Source: an uncultured Bacteroidales bacterium (GTDB lineage: Bacteria > Bacteroidota > Bacteroidia > Bacteroidales > Paludibacteraceae). Taken from it: a DNA stretch of 64,000 bases. Both the position numbers and the translations under genes were made by a program. Within the stretch, counting starts at the first letter, position 1, and every line of letters starts with the position of its first letter. Below the pieces are notes generated by a model. It was not told where the DNA came from. It did no database searches and saw nothing but the letters and a program-made list of their open reading frames with translations. Shown here in pieces: positions 26,297-35,467 of the stretch. The DNA lies in NCBI GenBank assembly GCA_937916355.1, contig CALFTM010000058.1:14005-78004 (forward strand), in the 5' to 3' direction.

Positions 26297-28294
26297 ATGA
26301 TGATAGACCAGCAGACCATAGATAGGATATTTGACGCGGCAGATATTGTCAGTGTCGTTTCAGACTATGTCTCTTTGCATCGTCGCGGAGCGAATTATTG
26401 GGGTAATTGCCCGTTCCATGATGAAAAAACGCCCTCTTTCAGTGTGTCACCTGCTAAAAACATCTACAAATGTTTTGGTTGCGGAAAGGGTGGAAATGCA
26501 GTCAATTTTATCATGGGGGTGGAAAACCTCACCTACTATGAGGCATTGAAATTTTTAGCCAAAAAATTCAATATTGAAGTCAAGGAGCGGGAACTGACCA
26601 AGGAACAAAAAGAACAACAGAACGAACGGGAGTCTTTGATGTCCTTGTCGGAGTGGGTGAATCGTCATTTTGTAGGCAACCTGCAAACCGAAGAGGGGCG
26701 TGCGGTCGGAATGTCCTATTTTAACCATAGAGGCTTTAGAGAAGATACCATCAAAAAATTCCAGTTGGGGTATGCAATCGACAAACGCGATTACTATACG
26801 AAGGCTGCGTTGGTTGCGGGATACCGTTTAGACCTGTTGGAGAAGTCTGGCTTGACGATTGTGAAGGATAATTATCAGGTGGATCGCTTTAGGGGTAGGG
26901 CAATCTTCCCGATCCATTCTATCTCAGGTCGTGTGATAGCTTTCGGAGGTCGAGCCATAAAAAAGGATGAGGTCGCAAAATATCAGAATTCTCCGGAGTC
27001 TGATATTTACCATAAAAGTAATGTGCTTTATGGTCTCTATTTCGCAAAGAGTTCGATTACAAAGAAGAAGAAATGCTACATTGTTGAGGGTTACGCAGAT
27101 GTGGTTTCGATGGTACAGGCAGGTGTGGAGAATATTGTTGCCCCATGTGGTACTGCATTGACTAAACAGCAGATTCAGCAGTTAAGGCGGATTTTGCCGG
27201 CGGCAGAGCCTGAACGTTCTGAAGATAAGTATGTCACTCTTTTGTACGATGGAGATTCGGCAGGAATGCATGCGGCATTGAAAAACGGGAAACTGTTGTT
27301 AGAAGAAGGGTTAAGTGTGAAAATTGTAGTTTTACCAGAGTCTGAAGACCCCGATTCTTTCGCCCAAAACCATGAGTCTTCTGAGGTGTTGAAGTATTTG
27401 GAAGAGAATGAGCAGGATTATATATCATTTAAGATAAATTATTATCTGAAAGAGGCGAACAGAGACCCTGTGAAAATGGCTCAATTGATAGAGGATGTCG
27501 CAAGTACGATTGAGGTAATTCCTGATGCGGTGAAACGCTCCATCTATACGAAGCTGGCGAGTTCCATGCTTCAAATGGAGGAGAAGGTGCTTTGCGCAAG
27601 AATCAATGAAATCAATAAGCTAAAGGTCTTAGAAGCGAATGGTCCGACGAAGGCTGATGCGATTTCCCAAAAGCAATCTGTTGAAGTTCCTCCAGTTGTA
27701 GATGCTACGTCGGAGAAGAGAGTCTCTCATGCGTACGATAGGGTTGAGAGGGAGTTGATTTATTGCGTTGTGAGGTATGGCAATCTTCCGATTGCGTTGA
27801 ACGAGGAAGAGACGGTTAGCGTGGCGGAATACATCCAGTCTGATTTAAAGTATGATGGCATTGAATTAGAAAATCCGCTTTACCGTTCGATGATTGATGA
27901 TTATGTCCAAAGTTATCAGCAGACGGGAGTCGACCCGAAAAGTTTTTTTGAAAAAAGTCCGAATCTGGAATATGGGAAAGTTGCGATGGAGGAGTTGTCA
28001 GAACCTTATGTTTTGAGCCGTATCTTCGATAAAAACAATACTGAATGCCACATCAAAACAAAGCAAATTTCGCAAAATGATGAGGATTTGTATGAGCGTA
28101 GTGTGATGTACGCCGTGTGTAATGTGAAGAGTTCTTGGATTCAGCGAGAGATCAATAAAAAATTAGAAAGTCTGAAATTCCTTAAAGATGTCACCCAAGA
28201 GGAGATGAGGTCTATTATGGAGGAGATAATGAATTTAAAAGAGTGCCAGCGCGAATTTGACAAGTTGTTGGGCGAGCGTCATATTCGTCCGTAG
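26297..28294 (+). CDS. dnaG: DNA primase DnaG
   Basis: A 665-residue primase that makes RNA primers for replication. The CHC2 zinc ligands are C38, H41, C59 and C62. The TOPRIM core follows with VEGYADV and YDGDSAGMHAA. The C-terminal helical region is the helicase-interacting part. Two consecutive ATGs (26297 and 26300) make the exact start uncertain by one residue. It is preceded by a terminator and a -7 box, so it is its own unit. Confidence 0.97.
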   Translation: MMIDQQTIDRIFDAADIVSVVSDYVSLHRRGANYWGNCPFHDEKTPSFSVSPAKNIYKCFGCGKGGNAVNFIMGVENLTYYEALKFLAKKFNIEVKERELTKEQKEQQNERESLMSLSEWVNRHFVGNLQTEEGRAVGMSYFNHRGFREDTIKKFQLGYAIDKRDYYTKAALVAGYRLDLLEKSGLTIVKDNYQVDRFRGRAIFPIHSISGRVIAFGGRAIKKDEVAKYQNSPESDIYHKSNVLYGLYFAKSSITKKKKCYIVEGYADVVSMVQAGVENIVAPCGTALTKQQIQQLRRILPAAEPERSEDKYVTLLYDGDSAGMHAALKNGKLLLEEGLSVKIVVLPESEDPDSFAQNHESSEVLKYLEENEQDYISFKINYYLKEANRDPVKMAQLIEDVASTIEVIPDAVKRSIYTKLASSMLQMEEKVLCARINEINKLKVLEANGPTKADAISQKQSVEVPPVVDATSEKRVSHAYDRVERELIYCVVRYGNLPIALNEEETVSVAEYIQSDLKYDGIELENPLYRSMIDDYVQSYQQTGVDPKSFFEKSPNLEYGKVAMEELSEPYVLSRIFDKNNTECHIKTKQISQNDEDLYERSVMYAVCNVKSSWIQREINKKLESLKFLKDVTQEEMRSIMEEIMNLKECQREFDKLLGERHIRP

Positions 28295-28314
28295 CGGTTG
28301 GTGTCAGGTTGGAA

Positions 28315-29535
28315 TCATTTTTCTTTTTTCTTGATGTAGCGGGTGGGAATCCATGCTATGAAGAGACCGGCAATGAGGGTTGTGGTCAGAATGATTAGTA
28401 TATCTGTCCATTGCACATAGACTGGGTAGGCTTGAATAAAAAAAGTGCCGTCATCGCTTCCGTTCCCTAATTTTATAATGCCGAAATATTCTTGTATCAG
28501 GCATAATATAAGACCGATAGCAAGTCCTGCGATCGTTCCCAGTGCGCTTATCAACCATCCCTCTAAGAGAAACACTTGTTGAATGAAGGAGGAAGTCGCT
28601 CCTAAATGTTTTAAGGTCTGTATATCATTTTTCTTCTCTAAGATCAGCATTGTGAGTGAACCGATGATATTAACAACAGCGATCATGAGGATAAAAAATA
28701 GAATTAAGAAAGTTATCCATTTTTCGATCTTCATCATTTTGTAGAAATCTTGGTGCTGCTCCATTTTGTCTTGTACGACATACTTTTCACCTAAAGCTTT
28801 TTGGATGGCTGTTTTGGCAGATTCAATATCGTCTCCTTTGATTTTTATTTCCAATGCAGATACAAGTCCGTTGTAATTGAAGATCTCTTGAGCATATTGT
28901 AATGGAAGGAAGGCGTATTTGCTGTCGATTTCGAATTGGTGGGTGGCGTAAATACCGCTGATGTAGGCGTATTGTGTGTTGAATGATTGGTTGGGGTTGG
29001 CGATATTCACCTTCGTTGCATATTTAGGAGCGTAAAAAGACACCGGATTGTCATATCCCACAGAAGCGTCAATTTGGTTGAAGAGTGCGGCACCAAGTAC
29101 GGTGTAGATTCCGTTTTCATCTTCTAATTTGAATTTTCCTGCTTCTATGACAGAATCTGCGTTGACTGCCTCGTTGTAATTGTGTGGTACTCCTTTAACG
29201 GTAACGAAAGTTTGTTTCTCTTTACCTCTAATCAAGGCGGTTTCTTCCAACACAGGGCATATCAGCTCGATGGGTTCAATCGTTTGAAGTTTTTGTTGAG
29301 GCTCTGAAAGATCAAAGATTTTCCCCTCAGCAAGGGTGATTTTCAAGTCTGGGTCAAACGAAGAGATTACTCCTGAAATGATGTTTTGAAATCCATTGTA
29401 GACGGACAGCGTGCAAATCAGTGCTATTGTAGCAACGCACACTCCTCCTGCACAAATCATCGAAATGATGTTGATGATGTTGTGAGATTTCTTTGAGAAG
29501 AGATAACGTAGCGCAATGAAAAGTTGCAGTCTCAT
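28315..29535 (-). CDS. LolC/LolE-type lipoprotein-releasing permease
   Basis: A 406-residue FtsX-fold membrane protein: one helix near residues 20-45, a large periplasmic domain (about 50-265), and three C-terminal helices. The N-terminal ALRYLFSKKSHNIINIIS motif is typical of LolC/E. It extracts lipoproteins from the inner membrane together with an ATPase such as the LolD-like protein at 219-881. It follows rbfA by 19 bp on the same strand, so the two likely form an operon. Confidence 0.9.
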   Translation of the reverse strand: MRLQLFIALRYLFSKKSHNIINIISMICAGGVCVATIALICTLSVYNGFQNIISGVISSFDPDLKITLAEGKIFDLSEPQQKLQTIEPIELICPVLEETALIRGKEKQTFVTVKGVPHNYNEAVNADSVIEAGKFKLEDENGIYTVLGAALFNQIDASVGYDNPVSFYAPKYATKVNIANPNQSFNTQYAYISGIYATHQFEIDSKYAFLPLQYAQEIFNYNGLVSALEIKIKGDDIESAKTAIQKALGEKYVVQDKMEQHQDFYKMMKIEKWITFLILFFILMIAVVNIIGSLTMLILEKKNDIQTLKHLGATSSFIQQVFLLEGWLISALGTIAGLAIGLILCLIQEYFGIIKLGNGSDDGTFFIQAYPVYVQWTDILIILTTTLIAGLFIAWIPTRYIKKKEK

Positions 29536-29554
29536 CTGAAAAATGTATTTTTTC

Positions 29555-29914
29555 TTATTCTGCGGATGGGTCTTTCTTGTCGAGTCCTAAAAGACGGTCT
29601 ATCTTCTCAAGATAGTCGAGAGAGTCATCAAGAAAGAAAGTCAGTTCTGGAACGATGCGCAACTGATGTCTTGTGCGTTGTGCGAGGTCGTGTCGGATTG
29701 ATTTCGCACTCTTTTTAATCATCTCCATCATCTCCTCTTGCTTATTGTTTGGGAAAATGCTGAGGCGAACTCGCGCAATGCTAAGGTCTGCAGAAACAGA
29801 GACTGATGTTACTGAAATCAGTACGCCTCCACATGATTTTGTGAATTTTTGGAAGATGTCGCTCAACTCTTTTTGTACGAGTCTGTCTATTTTATTCAAT
29901 CTTGAAGATTCCAT
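29555..29914 (-). CDS. rbfA: Ribosome-binding factor A
   Basis: A 119-residue protein with the RbfA KH-like fold: N-terminal SRLNKIDRLVQKELSDIF, the strand SVSADLSIARVRLSIF, and RTRHQLRIVPELTFFLDDSLDY. It helps 30S subunit maturation. It is the first gene of a two-gene unit with the LolC/E permease. Confidence 0.95.
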   Translation of the reverse strand: MESSRLNKIDRLVQKELSDIFQKFTKSCGGVLISVTSVSVSADLSIARVRLSIFPNNKQEEMMEMIKKSAKSIRHDLAQRTRHQLRIVPELTFFLDDSLDYLEKIDRLLGLDKKDPSAE

Positions 29915-30031
29915 ATTATGATCGTTTGTATAGTTTTTAACAAAGAAAAAATTTATGAGTGCAAAAGTACTGAAAAAACGGTGAAAAAAAGAATGATTGA
30001 CGACAGAAGATGTTTTTCCTGCTCCTTATGG

Positions 30032-30068
30032 AGAAAAAAGATGCGCCATTTGTTGGGTGGCGCATCTT
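30032..30068 (-). terminator. Intrinsic terminator after the CotH gene
   Basis: AAGATGCGCCA (30038-30048) and TGGCGCATCTT (30058-30068) form an 11-bp stem with a 9-nt loop. On the minus strand it runs into TTTTTC. Confidence 0.88.
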
Positions 30069-30074
30069 GGTGGG

Positions 30075-33000
30075 TTATTTCCGTTTAATTATCTTTTCTC
30101 GGATTATCTCACTCTCTGTTTGTATTTGTATTATGTAGACACCTTCCTCCAGATTTGCTAAATGCAATGTGCATTCAGTTGTGTTAACGTTTTCTTGGAG
30201 TAAAACGGTCTTTCCAGTCAAATCCATCAACTGTATCGACGAAATTGTTTTAGAAGAGGTTACTGTTAAATCAGAAGAGAAAGGATTCGGAGACAAATTG
30301 TGGGAAAGAACATTGAAGTCTTCAGAGAGTGTCTTCTCCGGAGTTTCCTCAGGTTCACAGTCTATTGTTCCGTTGGAGGCCTTTGGGGTGGCTGTGATGA
30401 GAATTTGTCCATCATCACAATTTTTCACACTGAATATTGTAAGATCGTTTGAATTGTCTTCCATTCTTCCGTACGACTCATTTTTCTCGTGATTTTCGTA
30501 TTTGATTTCATTCAAAATTTTTGTTTCTCCATTCTCTTTTTGGTAGAACAGTTTGATTAGGGACGGGTTGTCTACATCGAGATTGAAGTCTAAGTAAAGA
30601 GGTCCATCCAACAGGTCTCCTTTTGCCCATAACAACTTGTGTTCTCCCGGTTGTATGATTGTTTCAGGATATCCAAAAGGTATTCTGGACTCCTCCTTCG
30701 GCGAGTCATTTGATTCAACAGAGAGGTAGAGACCAGCCAAATCGCATGGCTCTTCTCCATAGTTGTACACTTCAATCCAGTCCGGATATTTCCCGTAATC
30801 GTCAGGGTTGTTGGACTTGTCGCCACTGCTTGCGCTGACCTCATTTAACACAAGAGTATAACCCGGATGGTTGCTAATCTTTTCAAAAATAGCAGTCACT
30901 TTCAGATCCCCATTCAATGAGATGTTGATCTCTCCGTTTTCGTTGTCGTCAGTCTCATCTTGTTGAGTCATTTTCATTGAGAGATTAAATTCCAAGTCCG
31001 AACTTCCCGCACTTGCTTGGTGTACTTCAACCGCAATGATGTTTTTTCCGTTGGTCAGGTATTCCGGACTGATGCTGAAAGAAGAACTTCTGTCATTGCC
31101 ATTTTTATCGACCGACAATGTAGTGTCGGAAATCTCTTCTTCAGGGAGGTTTTCTCGTTTTACCTCTTTGCCATTGATGTACATGACGAAACCATCATCG
31201 TAGTCGATGTCTGCCGTTAAGTCCCTGATGTTTTTAACATCTTGGATTTCAAAAGTGCTTCTGAAATATGCGGTAATCGGTTTAGCTTCATCGTCTTCAC
31301 CATAGTCTAAAACGACATCATATTTGGAGTCACCCTTCGTGGTGTTGTAGCCAAAGAATCCAGCACCGCTTTCCCACGAGCTATCATCGAAATCATTCGT
31401 GTTCCAATCTCTGTCCGGAGCCGTCGCCTCGTAATAGTAGCTCCATTTAGAATTGTTATCTAACAATGAGACAGAGGCGATTTTTCCCACTTCACAAGAA
31501 CTATCGGGGGAGAATTTCCATTCAACAAACCTGTATCCTTCAGGGGCGTATGCTTTCAGATTCATATTCCATTTGGAAATGTATTTTCCTTGGTATTCCG
31601 ATATTGGTTCATTGTTGAGTAAGATGGTCGCATCATCGACGTTGGAGGAGATTTCCAGATCTACAAGCTCTTCTCCCCCTACATATTTGATTAGGTGGTC
31701 GTAGACATAGCTGGCTCTGTCGTGAGCATACTTTCTCATCTCTTTAGTCTTGGCAAACGCATCTTTCCCGTCAAATGTTGCGCAAAATTCGTCGCTCACT
31801 TTCCCACAAACGTCATCAAATACCTTGTCGATGTTTTCAGTTGAAAAAGTGGTGGACAAGTGAGAGAGGAATTTTGTTGTGAATTTTGTCTTAAATTCAG
31901 GGTTCTCGGATAGGTTTTTGAATATTTCTACCATCCAACTCTTTTTGTTAGCCCAGTCTGTTTGTCCCTTCCCTTGACACCATTCTATCATGTTGCGATC
32001 TAAATTGCAGAGATAGGTGTTGTATAAACATTTGAAACCAAAGTCCATGTCGAACAGCATCCAGCGGAATCTTCCACCATCTTTTGCCCTCCATAGTTTG
32101 GTGTTGTTTCCCGGCCAATCTACATTGACGGCATATTGTTGCAGGATTTGGTAGTCGATGTATTCGTCCATGTCCATCATTTGGCAAGCTTTGGCGTAGT
32201 ATCCTTCGCTATCAGGTTCGTTCTGAGTGAGGTGTTCTACCAATTGATTATAAAAGGTTAGGTCTCCTTTCTTTAAGACAATTTCGGATTGGTCGCCGAT
32301 GGTGATGAAATCAATCTCATCGTCATCATAGCCGTGATTCGTTTTGATGTAATCGTCGTTCATTCGTTCCCTTAGTCCCATCAACCCTTGGTACTCTCCG
32401 TTTAGGTAGTATGCCACTGGTTGGAAGCCTTGGTAGTCAATGTTCATGCCTATGGCGAATGTTTGCGCCAAACCATCTTTAAAACGGATGTTTTCAAATT
32501 CGTTACCTCCATTTCTCAGGTGGAGCGTTTTATGTTTCAGACCCGGTTTTGAATCAAAAAAATCAAAATCATAGACCTCGTTGCCCGTCTTTTTTGACGT
32601 TTTGAGGGATAAGGATTTGACTTTATTTCCTACAGAACAACCTCCTTCGACAGCAGCTTCCACCTCTTGTGAGAGGTATTGGTCATTTTTGATGTATTCG
32701 AAGTTTACCGCACGTTTCCAGTCTTGATGGTAGTTGGCTTTGGTACTATTGCAATCTTTCTCTCCAATTATTCCGTTGGTGCCGACGACGAGTATGCCGA
32801 TGGTGTCATTTTCAAGGAACTCTTCATTTGCTGTGACAGAAACAATAGGCAAAGAGAACCCTCCACACCCTTCATGCTCTTTGTCCATGAAGATGTAACT
32901 GCCGGTTGTGATTTTGCTTGGTAGCATATTGTCGAGGTATGCAATAGCGCGAATGTTCGTATTCTTCTCAATTGTGATTTCCTTTTCATATAACTCTCCG

Positions 33001-33650
33001 TTGGATGGCGAAGGTTCAGAACCGTCGGTTGTATAGTATATCTTCGCATTGTCCGTCCTTGTGGAAAGAGATAGTTTGAATGTCTCATTGATTATACCCG
33101 GTTTCTGAGAAAGAGAGGGGGCAATACATCGGTGGTTCTTTTTATGGGAGACGCAAAAAGAGTTCTCCTCCTTTAGCGTTGGAACCATGTAGCCCATGTC
33201 AGACCCATATCTTCCGTAAGAGATGTGTGGCTCCATTGCATCATAGTATATGGAATCTATGAGAGTCGCTCCTTGATAAAGAGTGATATATCCTCCATCG
33301 GCATCCAGTTTGAATGGAGCATGGTTTTGTGCAGAAGACTCATCCATCCACAAAAGGGTATATTTGCCCCCTTTGACGTTGATGTCTTGGTCGATTTCCC
33401 ACTTCCCTTTTAGTTCTGTTCCTTCAGAATTTTTTTTCTTTTTGAAGTGAGTCAGGGTCATCCCTTTTAGAGAAACAGACTCTTCCCCATTGTTATAAAA
33501 TTCTATGACTCCGGAGAAATTGTAGTTCTCTTTGTTGTACATTGTAGAGATGTTACATGGCATCACCTCATTGATGACGATTTCTGCATGGAGACTACTG
33601 CTGAGTAAGAGAAAGCCTCCCAATATGTATTGGAATATATTTTTTTTCAT
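30075..33650 (-). CDS. Secreted CotH-kinase-family protein with lamin-tail domains and T9SS sorting signal
   Basis: A 1191-residue secreted protein. After the signal peptide comes a lamin-tail-like domain (EIVINEVMPCN), then a chitobiase-type CTD (IYYTTDGSEPSPS, about 210). Next is a CotH domain with NVDWPGNNTKLWR and FRWMLFDMDFGF, the conserved DxD-like metal site. A second lamin-tail domain starts at LVLNEVSASSGD (about 990). The last 80 residues are a type IX secretion signal (LSPNPFSS, LEEGVYIIQI). CotH proteins in other organisms phosphorylate secreted proteins or polymers. Here the target is unknown. It is a single gene ended by a strong terminator. Confidence 0.88.
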   Translation of the reverse strand: MKKNIFQYILGGFLLLSSSLHAEIVINEVMPCNISTMYNKENYNFSGVIEFYNNGEESVSLKGMTLTHFKKKKNSEGTELKGKWEIDQDINVKGGKYTLLWMDESSAQNHAPFKLDADGGYITLYQGATLIDSIYYDAMEPHISYGRYGSDMGYMVPTLKEENSFCVSHKKNHRCIAPSLSQKPGIINETFKLSLSTRTDNAKIYYTTDGSEPSPSNGELYEKEITIEKNTNIRAIAYLDNMLPSKITTGSYIFMDKEHEGCGGFSLPIVSVTANEEFLENDTIGILVVGTNGIIGEKDCNSTKANYHQDWKRAVNFEYIKNDQYLSQEVEAAVEGGCSVGNKVKSLSLKTSKKTGNEVYDFDFFDSKPGLKHKTLHLRNGGNEFENIRFKDGLAQTFAIGMNIDYQGFQPVAYYLNGEYQGLMGLRERMNDDYIKTNHGYDDDEIDFITIGDQSEIVLKKGDLTFYNQLVEHLTQNEPDSEGYYAKACQMMDMDEYIDYQILQQYAVNVDWPGNNTKLWRAKDGGRFRWMLFDMDFGFKCLYNTYLCNLDRNMIEWCQGKGQTDWANKKSWMVEIFKNLSENPEFKTKFTTKFLSHLSTTFSTENIDKVFDDVCGKVSDEFCATFDGKDAFAKTKEMRKYAHDRASYVYDHLIKYVGGEELVDLEISSNVDDATILLNNEPISEYQGKYISKWNMNLKAYAPEGYRFVEWKFSPDSSCEVGKIASVSLLDNNSKWSYYYEATAPDRDWNTNDFDDSSWESGAGFFGYNTTKGDSKYDVVLDYGEDDEAKPITAYFRSTFEIQDVKNIRDLTADIDYDDGFVMYINGKEVKRENLPEEEISDTTLSVDKNGNDRSSSFSISPEYLTNGKNIIAVEVHQASAGSSDLEFNLSMKMTQQDETDDNENGEINISLNGDLKVTAIFEKISNHPGYTLVLNEVSASSGDKSNNPDDYGKYPDWIEVYNYGEEPCDLAGLYLSVESNDSPKEESRIPFGYPETIIQPGEHKLLWAKGDLLDGPLYLDFNLDVDNPSLIKLFYQKENGETKILNEIKYENHEKNESYGRMEDNSNDLTIFSVKNCDDGQILITATPKASNGTIDCEPEETPEKTLSEDFNVLSHNLSPNPFSSDLTVTSSKTISSIQLMDLTGKTVLLQENVNTTECTLHLANLEEGVYIIQIQTESEIIREKIIKRK

Positions 33651-33822
33651 ACTGATCTTTTTTTTGTTGTTGTTTTAGAAATGTGTAACTCAGGATTTTT
33701 TTTTCAGACACACCCTTTTATGCGAAGTTATACTAATTTTCAAAGTTAACCCAATTTTTTTGTGAATATTTTCAAAAAAGTTTTTTTCATGCTAATTTTG
33801 CAGAAAATTAAACTGTTTTTGT

Positions 33823-34929
33823 ATGCGTTCAGATGTTATTTATGATATTGCCTTGACGATGGCAAAGGGTGTCGGTCCGGTTGTGGCTCGGCGTTTGATT
33901 AATTCCTTGGGTAGTGCGAGGGCGGTGCTTGAGGCATCTCGTGGTGTTTTAGAGAAAATTCCCGGTGTGGGAAGTGTGATTGCTTTGCAGGTGAAAGAGC
34001 CCAATTTATTGAAAAGAGCAGAAAAGGAGTTGCTTTTTTTAGAAAAGATTGGAGGACGGGTTCTAGCACAAGATTTTGAGGATTACCCTTATCGTTTAAA
34101 AGAGTGCGAGGATAGCCCCATTTTATTGTATCAAAAAGGGAAGTTGAATTTGAATGTAAAACGGTCTGTCGGAATTGTCGGGACGAGGAAGATGACGCAG
34201 TATGGGCGTGACCTTATTGTGAATGTGGTGAAAGATTTGGCAAAGGAGCTGCCAGATTGTCTCGTGGTTTCAGGCTTGGCTCATGGTGTGGATGGCTTGT
34301 CTCACCGTAGTTCTGTTGAGTTGGGGTTGCAGACTGTTGGAGTGGTGGGGCATGGACTTGATATGATTTATCCCGCAGAGCATAGAACATTAGCAGAGAA
34401 GATGATGTCGAATGGAGGTTTGTTGACAGAGTTTCATTCAAATTGTGTTGTCGATCGAAAGAACTTTGTCTCCCGAAATCGTATTATTGCTGGTTTGAGT
34501 GATGTTGTTTTAGTGGTAGAATCAGGAGAAAAGGGAGGTGCTTTGTTGACTGCCGATTTTGCGGCTTCCTACAATCGTGATGTTTGTGCGTTCCCCGGAA
34601 GAGTGGGCGATGCCTACTCAAAAGGGTGTAATATGCTGATAAAAGAGAATCGCGCTGTGTTGGTGGAGAATGCCGGAGATATAATTCGTATGATGAACTG
34701 GGATCAAAAACCATCCCCAAAAGAACCTATTCAATTGTCTCTGTTTGTGGAGTTAGATGCGCGGGAACGTCTGGTTGTCCAATTGTTGGAAATGGAAGGG
34801 CGAATGCATATCGACCAGATGTCAAGGAGATTGCAATGGAAGATGAATGAACTCTCTACCCAGTTGTTTGAACTGGAAATGAAAGATTTAGTGCGTTCAT
34901 TTCCGGGTGGTGTTTATGGATTGAAGTGA
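33823..34929 (+). CDS. dprA: DNA-processing protein DprA
   Basis: A 368-residue protein that loads RecA on incoming single-stranded DNA. It has an N-terminal helix-hairpin-helix region (VGPVVARR, IPGVGS), the Rossmann core (SVGIVGTRKMTQYG, SGLAHGVDGLSH, SGEKGGALLTADFA), and a C-terminal winged-helix domain (about 305-368). A -7 box TAATTTTG is at 33793-33800. With comF it suggests at least relict natural transformation genes. Confidence 0.95.
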   Translation: MRSDVIYDIALTMAKGVGPVVARRLINSLGSARAVLEASRGVLEKIPGVGSVIALQVKEPNLLKRAEKELLFLEKIGGRVLAQDFEDYPYRLKECEDSPILLYQKGKLNLNVKRSVGIVGTRKMTQYGRDLIVNVVKDLAKELPDCLVVSGLAHGVDGLSHRSSVELGLQTVGVVGHGLDMIYPAEHRTLAEKMMSNGGLLTEFHSNCVVDRKNFVSRNRIIAGLSDVVLVVESGEKGGALLTADFAASYNRDVCAFPGRVGDAYSKGCNMLIKENRAVLVENAGDIIRMMNWDQKPSPKEPIQLSLFVELDARERLVVQLLEMEGRMHIDQMSRRLQWKMNELSTQLFELEMKDLVRSFPGGVYGLK

Positions 34930-34936
34930 AAAAAGA

Positions 34937-34967
34937 AAAGCCTTCTTATGAGAGCAAAGAAGGCTTT
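34937..34967. terminator. Intrinsic terminator between convergent dprA and lipoprotein
   Basis: AAAGCCTTCTT (34937-34947) pairs with AAGAAGGCTTT (34957-34967). The minus strand continues into TTCTTTTTTC, so it best serves the minus-strand lipoprotein. Confidence 0.8.
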
Positions 34968-34987
34968 CGCATTGTCAGTCTGTAGAA

Positions 34988-35428
34988 TTACTCTTGAACG
35001 AATGTCGTCGGATAATCGCCGAAATTCAAAGAGAATGAGATTTTCCCCTCTTTTATAGAACCTTTTATGTCGGTTGCGGTGTATTTAGGGAATTCTTTCC
35101 CATTAAGAAGTGGGACGATGGTTTCAGCGGCGAATGACCATTCGTTTTCTCCTATTTTTGAGCAAGGAATGCCTTCAATAGAAGGGGATACCGTTATAGG
35201 CATTCGGCTGGAAAACTTCACATCTTTAAAAGCGATGTTTATTTTATCATCAGCGATGTTATAAGAACACATTGTTGTGTCAGAAAAATTCTCCTCTGAC
35301 TCTACATATATTATTCCACTTACGGTGTTCTCTACATTGTCGTTAATCGGATCTTCATCCTCTTTGTCACAAGCAATGAAAGCTGAGAAAATTGTAACTA
35401 ACACTGAAAATAAGAAAATTTTTTTCAT
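34988..35428 (-). CDS. Surface-type lipoprotein, beta-rich, unknown function
   Basis: A 146-residue protein with lipobox IAC followed by DKEDED, the acidic surface-export signal. The mature part is predicted to be beta-rich, like the calycin-like lipoproteins at 38837-41141. It lies 39 bp downstream of the minus-strand TonB receptor gene (35468) and is probably its co-transcribed partner lipoprotein. Confidence 0.78.
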   Translation of the reverse strand: MKKIFLFSVLVTIFSAFIACDKEDEDPINDNVENTVSGIIYVESEENFSDTTMCSYNIADDKINIAFKDVKFSSRMPITVSPSIEGIPCSKIGENEWSFAAETIVPLLNGKEFPKYTATDIKGSIKEGKISFSLNFGDYPTTFVQE

Positions 35429-35467
35429 GATTTGAATTTTTTAGTTGTTATTTAAATGTTTTTGAAT

